A stretch of 64,000 nucleotides of DNA, taken from Escallonia rubra. Lineage: Eukaryota > Streptophyta > Magnoliopsida > Escalloniales > Escalloniaceae. This document shows positions 9,850 through 19,033 of this stretch, piece by piece. Under the pieces are notes generated by a model that searched no databases, had not been told where the DNA came from, and worked only from the letters and a program-made list of their open reading frames with translations. The number at the start of each line of letters is the position of its first letter. Positions within the stretch are counted from its first letter, which is position 1. The DNA lies in NCBI GenBank assembly GCA_033065855.1, contig JAVXUO010002653.1, positions 62,001 to 126,000 on the forward strand. The letters run 5' to 3'. Made by a program: the position numbers and the translations under genes.

Positions 9850-10800
9850 GAAACTAGATATTTGGACAAATGTCGTGTTCTAGGAGCATCAAATTAGCCC
9901 TAAATTACCACCCCAGCTTAGCCAGGCCTAGCAATTGAAACGCTTCCTCTTCCCGTTTCGGGAAAGGGACTAGGGGGGGCGCCCGCAAACAGCGGCTCAA
10001 TGCATCCACTTCCATAAAGACGTTATTTCATCCTCGTCACTGACCAATTACAAGAAATATCACCACGTTATTAACTCACGCTGGTAATGTGATCCCTCTT
10101 TTTAGTTCGAGTAATTGTAGGCTTTATAAACTTGGGTTTTGTTTTCAAGTTACTGTTATGTGTGATTTGAACTTTGGAGTTTTTAGAAGTTATTACTCTT
10201 GAAATATTAAAAAAAATATTTTGGAAAATCTTTGATTTGTATCGTTTTTATTTTTCGTAAGACAGATCGTTTTTATTGTGAAGTTTTTTGGACTTTTAAC
10301 AATGCTTCACATTAACAAACCATTTTATTAAAAGATATTAAAGTCAAACTAATCAAACAACATGTTCCTACTATCTATTGCCCATAAATCCACATGCCTA
10401 ACATATCCTTCATTTAATTACAACGCTTTACATTAACAATCCGTTTTATTGAAAGGTAGTAAAGTCAAACTACATTATACCCATTGTTAATAAAAAAAAA
10501 ACTATCAATCCAGCTCCTACAAACCCATCATCATTGCAAAAACAGAAAACGAATATGATAAACGTACGAACCCTTAATATCTCTGACCCACCAATTCGCA
10601 TTCTTAATATATCTTTTTCTTCACTTGATCACAACAACTAATAATCTTATCAAATTGAGCTCTAAGAAAGCAAAGTTTGCCCACTCAATCTCCAATGTCT
10701 TTAACTTTTCACAGCAATTTACATGTATAAGAGGAAGACAGAAGGTATAGCGTAGAGCAAATAGAGAGGAAGACAAGAACTTTACCTCACGAGAAATACT
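9850..10800. other. Non-coding CACTA interior
   Basis: AT-rich with no recognisable gene. A segment at about 10299-10352 (CACATTAACAAACC, TTTTATTAAAAG, TAAAGTCAAACTA) recurs imperfectly at about 10419-10473, 120 bp away. Confidence 0.5.
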
Positions 10801-10839
10801 GCCGGAGGTGAGAAACCGTCGTCTCCGGTGGTCGACGCT

Positions 10840-11006
10840 GCTCTCTCTCTCTCTCTCTCTCAGTCTCTCTCCTCTTCACAGATCTGTCGGAGGTGAGGGC
10901 CCGTGGTCGCCGGAGTTGCAGGTGGTCGCCGTTGTCGAGGGAGGTCACCGCCGGGGTCGAGGGAAGTCACCGCCGGTGTCGAGGGAGGTCGCCGCCAGGG
11001 TAGAGG
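10840..11006. repeat. CT microsatellite and 21-bp GC-rich minisatellite
   Basis: A CT run at about 10840-10862 precedes about four tandem copies of a unit near GTCGAGGGAGGTCACCGCCGG (10924-11006). This is the only GC-rich part of the CACTA element. Overlapping reading frames exist only because the repeat unit is a multiple of three. Confidence 0.75.
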
Positions 11007-11076
11007 GAAGTTGGGTTTTGGGATTTTCGAAGAGAGAAGCAGTGACAGTTCAAACCAGATCTGTGAATTAAATAGA

Positions 11077-11389
11077 CTTTTAGCGACGGATTTATTCCGT
11101 CGCTAAACGTCCGTCGGTGAAGACCTATTTGTACCGACGGAGTTTTTTGCGACGGAATAAATCCGTCTCTTAAATAATATTTCACGGCGGAGTTTTATCG
11201 ACATAGGTTTCCGTCGGTAAAACGCCTTTTCACCGACGGAGTTTTTTGCGACGGAATAAATCCGTCGCTTAAATAACATTTTACGACGGAGTTTTACTGA
11301 CGGATGTTTCCGTTGGTAAAACTCATTTTAGCGACGGAATCTATTCCGTCGCTAAAACTCCGTCGCAAAAGACGTCTTTTCTTGTAGTG
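11077..11389. repeat. CACTA right subterminal array and terminal inverted repeat
   Basis: Copies of TTTAGCGACGGA and TCCGTCGCTAA, with GACGGAGTTTT variants, fill 11077-11375, mirroring the left array. The element ends with TTTTCTTGTAGTG at 11377-11389. Confidence 0.92.
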
Positions 11390-11741
11390 AAAACCTTGAT
11401 ATTTTAGTACTTATATAATTTGATATTTGGTGCGTCGTGGAAGAGGAAAGTCAAGAGGGTTGTTCAAGAGTCTCCGTTGCATGTGCGTGCAAACGGAGAT
11501 AGTACTATAGACTAATCCTGGAGGTTGCGTGCTGTGAAGCCCATCGCATCGAACCATTGGTTCCGGGGAGCGCGAATCAACCTTTTAGGACAAAGCCTCG
11601 GCTTGATTCTATAGTTTAGTGAGATCGTTCTTTTTATATTGTAACGTGTTATTATTAAATTTGTATTGTAATACTTATTGTTTTTGTGTAAGAAAGTGCG
11701 ATTCTGCTCCAAAAATTATTTAAACGGATTTATATCCAACA
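11390..11741 (+). repeat. Copia 5' LTR, second part
   Basis: Continues the LTR after the CACTA insertion and matches 16546-16897 with about a dozen substitutions. It ends CCAACA at 11741, and the gag ATG follows only 20 bp later. Confidence 0.92.
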
Positions 11742-11760
11742 ATCTAAAAGGTTGATTAAA

Positions 11761-12366
11761 ATGGAATCGCAACTTCTCGCACAAACGAAAGTTATTCCGG
11801 ACGCAAGTCGTATTGAACGTTTTGACGGAAATAATTTTAAAAGATGGAAAGATATGGTTTTGGATGTCTTGAATTTTTTTAAAATCTCGTTCGTTTTGAC
11901 TGAGCCTGTGCCGGATAACAATACTGAAAATTATGCTCAAGTCTTAGAAAAATGGAATAACGCTAATAGATTTTGTCTTAGTACTATTCGTAATACTTTA
12001 TCTAATGATCTATATGGAGTTTATAATCACTTTACTCTTGCTATGGCTTTATGGGATGAATTAGTTAGCAAGTACGAATTTGAGGATGAAGGCACTAAAA
12101 AGTTTTTAGCGGTTAATTTTTTGCACTATCAAATGGCTGATGATAAAAGCATTGAAACTCAAATTAATGATTTTCAAAATATTATAAATGGATTAGCTAA
12201 AGAGGGTGACGTTTTACCTGAAAGATTTATGGCTCAATGTCTTGTAGAAAAATTGCCTCACTCATGGAAAGAATTTAAATATAAATTTAGACAAAAGAGA
12301 CACGCTATGACTCTACAGGAAACAATAGTCTATATTAAAGTTGAGGCTCAAAATAGAAAATTATAA
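11761..12366 (+). CDS. Copia gag (UBN2-type capsid region)
   Basis: Starts at ATG 11761 (MESQLLAQTK) and runs to TAA at 12364-12366. It shows the copia Gag pattern: IERFDGNNFKRWKDM, ALWDELVSKYE, VNFLHYQMADD, LVEKLPHSWKEFKYKF. This is the capsid-like part that assembles the cytoplasmic particle. The stop is in frame with the next reading frame, whose ATG follows immediately, so gag and pol were probably one reading frame and the TAA is either a nonsense change or a natural gag terminator. Frame is intact to that point. Confidence 0.85.
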   Translation: MESQLLAQTKVIPDASRIERFDGNNFKRWKDMVLDVLNFFKISFVLTEPVPDNNTENYAQVLEKWNNANRFCLSTIRNTLSNDLYGVYNHFTLAMALWDELVSKYEFEDEGTKKFLAVNFLHYQMADDKSIETQINDFQNIINGLAKEGDVLPERFMAQCLVEKLPHSWKEFKYKFRQKRHAMTLQETIVYIKVEAQNRKL

Positions 12367-13890
12367 ATGACCGGTAAGGCTAAAGAAATGATGTCTAAGG
12401 CTAATGTAGTTGAAAGTGGACCGGTTAGGACCCAACAATCGCACAATAGGGGATATGGTCATAAGCCTTATGGGAGACCCCATTCTAATAACTACAATAG
12501 AGGTCAAGTGTCTAATCCACAGATTCAACAGAAAAAGGGTGAATGTTTTTTCTATGGAAAAGCAGGGCATTATGCAAATGTTTGTAGATATCGAAAAGCC
12601 AACCAAAACCACAATAACTACCAGCACCGCCACCACAACAACAATAATAAAAGGGCTCCACCAAGGGCGAGAGCAAACGTTGTTGAAGCAAATGATGATA
12701 TCATTGCAGCTGTGGTGTCAAAAGTGCACTTGGTTACGGAAGTGAAGGGATGGGTCTTAGACTCGGGTGCCACTAGGCACATCTGTGCTAACCGAGACGT
12801 GTTCGCCTCCTACTTAAATGTGGGGGAAGGTACAGAATGCGTGTACGTTGGGGACATCAGGTCCGTACCAGTTGTGGGAAAGGGAATGGTAGTTCTCAAA
12901 CTCACATCTGATAAAACGCTCTCACTATCCGATGTGCTTCACGTGCCGATGATCAAGCACAACCTTGTGTCAGTACAGCTACTCGGTAAGGCCGGCATCA
13001 AGACTATATTCGACGAAGGTATTGTGACTCTGACAAGAAATGATGTCTTTGTCGGTAAGGGGTATCTTGACCAAGGCCTTTATGTACTTAATGTTGTTAA
13101 ATTGTTAAATGAGAATGCATCGTCTACTTTTGCTTACTTGATTGACTCTGCTGATGTGTGGCATCGTAGACTTGGACATGTGAATTATGGGTACATTAAG
13201 AAAATGAAAGAGATGGGTTTGATCTCTAATTTTAATGAGTCCAACATAGACAAGTGTAAAATTTGTGCTGAAACCAAAAGCACCAAGAAAACATGTAAAC
13301 CTGTCACAAGAGAAAGTGAATCCCTTGACTTAATTCACAGTGATTTAGGTGATTTAAAACAAACGATGACTAGAGGTGGTAAAAAGTTTTATGTGATCTT
13401 TGTTGATGATTGTTCTAGATTCACTAGACTCTATCTGTTAAGGATGAAAAGCGAAGCTCTTGAAATGTTCATGAACTATAAGTCTGAAATTGAAAATCAG
13501 AAGGATAAGAAAATTAAAAGGCTTAGAACTGATAGAGGTGGTGAATATGACTCTAATCTGTTTGATGATTTCTGTTTGCAAAATGGAAATATTCATGATG
13601 TAACTCCACCTTATTCACCTGAATCAAATGGAATTGCTGAGAGAAAAAATAGGACTTTAAAAGAAATGATGAATACTATGCTTGTTAGTTCTGGCCTACC
13701 CGCCAACATAAGGGGGGACGCCATTCTCTTAGCCTGTCACGTACAAAATAGAGTACCCCATAAAAAGACTGGTAAAACACCTTATCAAATTTGGAATGGT
13801 CGCACTCCTAACTTGGAGTACCTGAAAGTGTGGGGGTGCCTGGCAAAGGTTATGTTACCTGAGCCTAAAAAGAGAAAATTGGGTTCTTGA
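12367..13890 (+). pseudogene. Copia zinc knuckle, protease and integrase
   Basis: Domains in order: a zinc knuckle (CFFYGKAGHYANVC) in which the expected second cysteine is tyrosine; an Asn/His-rich linker; aspartic protease (VLDSGATRHIC); GAG-pre-integrase HHCC region (VWHRRLGHVNYGYI, then CKICAETKS); integrase core with DLGDL, FVDDCSRFTRLY, TDRGGEYDS and SPESNGIAERKNRTLKE, keeping the D,D,E residues. It stops at an in-frame TGA (13888-13890) inside the conserved KRKLG region. Conserved copia residues such as TCDCVFIGYAS continue in the same frame beyond the stop, then a frame change occurs near 13960. The copy is not functional as written. Confidence 0.88.
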
Positions 13891-13964
13891 ACTTGTGATT
13901 GCGTGTTCATTGGTTATGCTTCTAATAGTATTGCATACAAATTTCTTGTTATTAAGAGTGTGTC

Positions 13965-15716
13965 ATGGAAGCCAATACTATTATTGAATCTAAAAATGCT
14001 TCTTTCTTTGAGAATATTTTTCCTATGAAAAATAAAATGCCTAGAGTTATTGATGAGCATGCTAGTGCTGATAATCCTATTGGTGAAACTCTAGAGTTAA
14101 GAAAAAGCAAGAGAATGAGAACCGAAACTAGTTTTGGACATGATTATGTGTATCTTGTTAATGATGAACCATTGTCATATCATGATGCTATAGTTTCTAT
14201 AGATGCACCTTTTTGGAGAGAAGCCATTAATAATGAATTAGACTCAATCATATCTAATCATACTTGGGAACTCGTCGACTTGCCTTATAAGACTAGACCT
14301 ATTAGATGCAAATGGGTCTTTAAGAAAAAGTTGAAACCAGATGGTTCCATTGAGAAATATAAGGCAGAACTGGTGGCTAAAGGCTACAAACAAAAACAAA
14401 ATGTTGATTATGTTGATACATACTCTCCTGTTACTACAATTGCATCTATCAAAATTTTATTTGCTATTGCATCCATACATAAACTTGATGTGCATCAAAT
14501 GGATATTAAAACTGCTTTTTTAAATGGAGATTTAGAATAAGAAATATACATGGAGCAGCTCGAGGGATATGTGGTCCCCGAACAAGAAAATAAAGTGTGT
14601 AAATTGGTTAAATCCTTGAACGGATTGAAACAAGCTCTTAAACAATGGCATGAAAATTTTGATAACGTGATGATATCTGATGGATTCTTGATTAACAATG
14701 CTGACAAGTGTATTTATTATAAGTGTGTTAATGATAGTGTTATCATTATATGCTTGTACGTTGATGACCTGCTTATATTTGGAACAAGCATTGATATCGT
14801 GCATACTAGTAAGAGATTTTTAGCATCTAATTTTGACACGAAAGATATGGGTGAAGCTAATGTCATTTTGGGAATCAAAATTTTGAGGCATGATGATTCT
14901 ATCACATTATCGCAGTCACACTTTGTTGAGAACATGCTGAGAAAATATGAGCATTATGAGTGTACATCTTTGTCTTCACCTTATGATGCAAAAATACACC
15001 TTGTGAAAAATTGTGGTGACAGTGTGTCACAAAATAAGTTTGCACAAATAATTGGTAGCCTGATGTTTTTGATGAATCATACTCGTCCTGATATTGCATA
15101 TGCAGTTGGCAGATTGAGTAGATATACTCATAATCCTAGTGAAGAATATTGGAATGCAATATCCAGGTTATTGAGATATTTGAGAGGCACCATTGATTAT
15201 GGACTAACATATTGTGGTCGTCCTTCTGTACTTGAAGGTTATTGTGATGCTAACTGGATTTTAGATTCAGATGAGTTAAAGCCCACTAGTGGATATGTGT
15301 TCCTACTAGTTGGAGGATCGATCTCTTGGAAGTCGTCCAAGCAGACAATTATCGCTAAATCCACCATGGAATCAGAGTTGATTGCCTTAGAGAAGGCTTG
15401 TTCTGAAGCAGAGTGGCTCAGAAGTTTCTTGATTGATATACCTTTGTGGAGTAAACCTAGTCCACCTGTGGTAATGCATTGTGATTCTCAAGCTGCTATT
15501 GCTCGAGCTAAAAGCAAAATATATAATGGGAAGAGTCGTCACATCTGGATGCGACATGCTACTGTGAGGCAGCTAATTGAGAACGGTACCGTATCTATGA
15601 ATTTTGTGAAGTCAGAAAGGAACTTGACCGATCCTCTGACTAAGCCACTATGGAGAGGCCTAGTGATGGAAGCATCGAGGGGGATGAGACTTTACCCAAA
15701 TTTAGAGATGCAGTGA
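13965..15716 (+). pseudogene. Copia reverse transcriptase and RNase H, one internal stop
   Basis: RT begins after a frame change: WREAINNELDSI, TWELVDLP, CKWVFKKKLKPDGS, YKAELVAKGYKQ, QMDIKTAFLNGDLE. An in-frame TAA at 14538-14540 interrupts. The same frame resumes with [21 protein letters not shown] and the catalytic YVDDLL, then [23 protein letters not shown] and RNase H ([37 protein letters not shown]), ending LEMQ and TGA at 15714-15716. RT primes DNA synthesis in the particle and RNase H removes the RNA. All catalytic motifs remain, so the damage is light and late. Confidence 0.88.
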
Positions 15717-16292
15717 CGGATACCTAACCTCTGTGATCGGCGATCCCGTGAAGGAGGTTCAATAGGTAATAACGAAGTCATGGAGTCCGTTGGGCACTGT
15801 CGTTTTGTGTATATCCTTTAAGGCGGGAGGTCCTAAAAGAAGAGTCTATCCCTATGGTGTATGACAGTGATCACTGCAGTGTGTGAGGATGAACATAGCT
15901 CTTGATGGGTCCATAGTCCCTAATTACTGGGATGGGGTGTTCAGCTGCAGCACATTCCCTGATGGATACCACCTATATGTGTGTGAGGTTGAGCCGCCTC
16001 TATGAGACTTGGGTATGTCGCTAGAGCACACAAGAATATCCAGGCATGACACATGGCCATTTAGCGTCAACCCGCGAGAACAACCCTAACTAGATAAATT
16101 ATGTGGGTGGTGAGTATGCGCAATTCATAGTAACGAAATCTGGTTAAAAGTGTATTCGCTCTACCATTGTATTTCAGTGAGTTTCTGCTCATTTATCCTA
16201 GGAAAGGTTCAATCCACGTGACACCTCGTCGATGCATAATTTCTCGTCTCCTCTTCCTTTAGCGAGTTTGTGTTTTGAAACACGTGGGGGAT
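15717..16292. other. Copia 3' untranslated internal region and polypurine tract
   Basis: No reading frame of interest. The stretch lies between the RNase H stop and the 3' LTR and ends with CACGTGGGGGA at 16281-16291, the expected primer for plus-strand synthesis. Confidence 0.7.
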
Positions 16293-16897
16293 TGTTGTAT
16301 TTTATGTGTTTCAAAACACAATTTGGTCCCACTCCATGTCTCTTTGGTGGGCTGTGGAGAAGCCACAGATGCCTCTTTTCTTGCTTTGGCTCCACACAAA
16401 GCCAACACTTTGGCTCCAAGATTTCACTCCTTCATTCCCTATATATATGTGTCTCGGCCAACACTTTAAAACACACACCATTCACTTATTTTCTACACAC
16501 ATCCGAGACACACACTCCCATTTATTCACTCCAAAACTCTACTACAAAACCTTGATATTTTAGTACTTATATAATTTAATATTTGGTGCGTCGTGGAAGA
16601 GGAAAATCAAGAGAGTTGTTCAAGAGTCTCTGTTGCATGTGCGTGCAAACGGAGATAGTACTATAGACTAATCCTGGAGGTTGCGTGCTGTGAAGCCCAT
16701 CGCATTGAACCATTGGTTTCGGGGAGCGCGAATCAACCTTTTAGGACAAAGCCTCGGCTTGATTCTATAGTTTAGTGAGATCGTTCTTTTACTATTGTCA
16801 CGTGCTATTATTAAATTTGTATTGTAATACTTACTGTTTTTGTGTAAGAAAGTGCGATTCTGCTCCAAAAATTATTTAAACGGATTTTTATCCAACA
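16293..16897 (+). repeat. Copia 3' LTR (contains the empty CACTA site)
   Basis: A 605-bp LTR starting TGTTGTATTTTATG and ending ATCCAACA. Positions 16541-16556 read straight through the site that carries the CACTA element in the 5' LTR. That defines the CACTA borders and shows that it inserted after the retrotransposon. Confidence 0.92.
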
Positions 16898-17749
16898 TGT
16901 TGATGATAAATGGAGAGGTGATGTGTAGTGCCATGGGGATTCTAAATTTAGCCCAACCTTAGTCGGGCTTGGTGCACAAAGAAAATGCTTTATGTGAGCT
17001 TACTATATCGATTTTTCTTTCTTGGGCAAATTACACTTATATCCCTGAGGTTTGGGTATAATTACAGTCAAGGACAACAAGTTTCAAAATGTAACATTTC
17101 GTGACCAAACACTTTTAAAATGTATCAGTCGTGTCCATCCGTCAGGGTTCCGGCCAAAAAGTGTATTTTTTTAATGATGTCAGCAATATGTATTTTAAAA
17201 ATACCAATTTTACCTTTATACTGTATGGAACAGTATAAGACAAAATGCCTCTGACGTGCCTGTGGTTTGGTTTCCCACTTACATTTCAAAGCTACCTTTT
17301 TAACCCTCTCAAGTGGGTATTCTGTGTAATTGCAAAAGGAGAACAAAAATGGCAGCGAGGGACTGAGGCAAACTAGGGTACGAGGGTGGACAGCTTGGAT
17401 AACACATGATTGCAAAGGATAAATATACAACATCGGTTCATATTAAAGGTAAACCGAGCTTATCTTGAGTTACAAAATTATGGTTTTACATATGTAGGGC
17501 TGTAATTTGGGTGTGGTACGAAATTAGGGTTTGTTACGAATTTAGGGCTTGTCACGAAATTAGGGTTTGCTATACTTGTTAAACTTGGTCTCTTTTGCTC
17601 TACTTGTAGAGCAAAAGAGCAAAATTTATCACTTAAGGGCCTGTGCACACCAGGTGTTTGATAAAAGTCCCCAATGTGTTTTTCCCCATTTTTTTCATGT
17701 TTGTTGCCTAATCACTACTTTCCTTTTCATTTACAGATAGTGAATGTAA

Positions 17750-18139
17750 ATGTCTTTGTCATCTTCTAATATTGGACGTAAGAGATCGAATCAAGCATGT
17801 GACCTGAAATATGAGGACAAAAATTGCGATTGTGGACAGAAGGCTGCAATTAGGGTTTCATGGTCCCATAACAACAAGCAGAAGCTGTACTACACATGTC
17901 CATTCGGACAATGCAACATGTTTGCATGGTGCATTCCTACCAATCTTGGGCTTCTTGCACCCCAACTTGGTAGCTAGACTGTACCCGAAGCACATTTACA
18001 GTTTGGTGGTTCAATGGAGCATGACAGGCTATTGCGTATGAGGGTTGACAGCTTGGAAGAGATCATGAAGATGTTGAAAATAGCTTTAATAGGATGCTTC
18101 TTGAGGTGTTTAGTGGCCATTGCCATTGGAGTGAAGTAG
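17750..18139 (+). CDS. GRF-type zinc-finger gene of the MULE
   Basis: First coding part 17750-17977 starts at ATG 17750. It encodes a GRF zinc finger: NCDCGQKAAIRVSWSHN, KLYYTCPFGQCNMFAWC, with the Cys/His and aromatic spacing of zf-GRF proteins. A second part at about 18008-18139 (start at ATG 18014 or earlier) reads GSMEHDRLLRMRVDSLEEIM, then IALIGCFLRCLVAIAIGVK and a stop. This is a short coiled coil and a hydrophobic C-terminal segment, usual in plant GRF proteins. The parts are in different frames; an intron near 17935-18005 or a frameshift would join them, and I did not fix the splice sites. GRF fingers bind single-stranded nucleic acid in other proteins. A role in MULE transposition is inference from its place inside the element. 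Confidence 0.65.
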
Positions 18140-18345
18140 TAGTGTTAGGGCTGTAATTTTCTAATTTATGATTGTGTTTTCTTCTTTAGTAAAGTACTTT
18201 GTGTTGTCAAACTATTTGGCTTTGTTGTTTGTAACAGCTGCGCACAATAGCATTTACAGTCTACTATAGTTTATATTTCTGAGATGTCTAAACTTAAAAA
18301 TAATGTAACAGTAATGTCCAAATAACAAGATCTTTATAATATAAA

Positions 18346-18450
18346 TGTCCAAACATCAACAATCATGTATCATTAGTGTCCAAACATCAACAATCATGTA
18401 TCAGTAGTGTCCAAACATCAACAATCATGTATCAATAATGTCCAAAAGTC
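18346..18450. repeat. 31-bp minisatellite between the convergent MULE genes
   Basis: GTCCAAACATCAACAATCAT recurs at 18347, 18378 and 18409, and its first part again at 18440, giving a strict 31-bp period. A looser series of CAATTACAGTCATGTCCAAA-like units continues to about 18800. Confidence 0.85.
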
Positions 18451-19033
18451 ACTAATCCTGCAACAGGGGGCAAACACAACCCATTCTCATCCTAATGGCC
18501 AATTGTACCCATCAATTCTAACAACATTGCAGCTCATACCAGTCATCTCAACGCCAAACGACATATTTCATTTACAGCCCTGAATACAGTCATGCTAAAA
18601 AATACTGTCAAGTCCAAAATGACATCTTTCATCCAATTACCCTAAGCACATCCCTACGCAATTACAGTCATGTCCAAAAAAACTGTCAATTACAAACTTG
18701 GATCCCTAAGCACATTTATGTAATTACAGTCATGTCCAAAAAGATTGTTAATTACAAATATGGATCCATAAGCACATTTACAAATGCAATCCCTAAGCAA
18801 TTACAATCATGTACACAACAAATTATCAGGCTATGGTTGTTGATGCAGCTTGGGAGGTTGAAGGAGTTTGGTCATCAGTTGTCTCAGCAGCAGCAGCAGA
18901 AGCAAAAGTGGTGGCAGCAGCAGCAACTCTCCTATTTCCATTTCCCTGTCATGTAGGAGTGCAAAAATCCCTTAGAAAGAAGAAATGGAACATGAAACAT
19001 GAAAAAATGATTTGCAAAATTGGTGAGTCTTAG

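Larger units (their letters stand above)
3364..11389 (-). mobile_element. CACTA (En/Spm) transposon, 8026 bp, defective
   Basis: Starts CACTACAAGAAAA at 3364 and ends with the exact inverted copy at 11389, flanked by AAA on both sides. The uninterrupted site is preserved in the copia 3' LTR at 16541-16556 (ACTAC-AAAA-CCTTG), so borders and the 3-bp duplication are certain. Both ends carry dense subterminal arrays built on TTTAGCGACGGA and its complement, where a TNPA-type protein would bind. The coding genes lie on the minus strand. The Transposase_21-type catalytic core of TNPD is absent; tandem repeats and unrelated fragments fill that interval. The element is therefore non-autonomous, though its ends look mobilisable (inference). 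Confidence 0.95.
3144..16897 (+). mobile_element. Ty1/copia LTR retrotransposon, 5' LTR split by a CACTA element
   Basis: The 3' LTR spans about 16293-16897 (605 bp, starting TGTTG and ending CAACA). The 5' LTR is in two pieces, about 3144-3363 and 11390-11741, interrupted by the CACTA element. The downstream halves of the LTRs align over about 352 bp with roughly a dozen mismatches by eye, so this copy is not recent. The first 35-40 bp of the 5' LTR align poorly, and no matching 5-bp target duplication was found. The internal region has gag, zinc knuckle, protease, integrase, reverse transcriptase and RNase H in copia order, with several stops and one frameshift. A purine-rich tract (CACGTGGGGGA) precedes the 3' LTR. 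No iMet primer site follows the 5' LTR. Confidence 0.88.

Noticed and set aside
10808..11106. Overlapping plus-strand frames near the CACTA right end
   Set aside because: Frames depend on a CT tract and a 21-bp minisatellite whose unit is a multiple of three. Plus strand is opposite to the element's genes.
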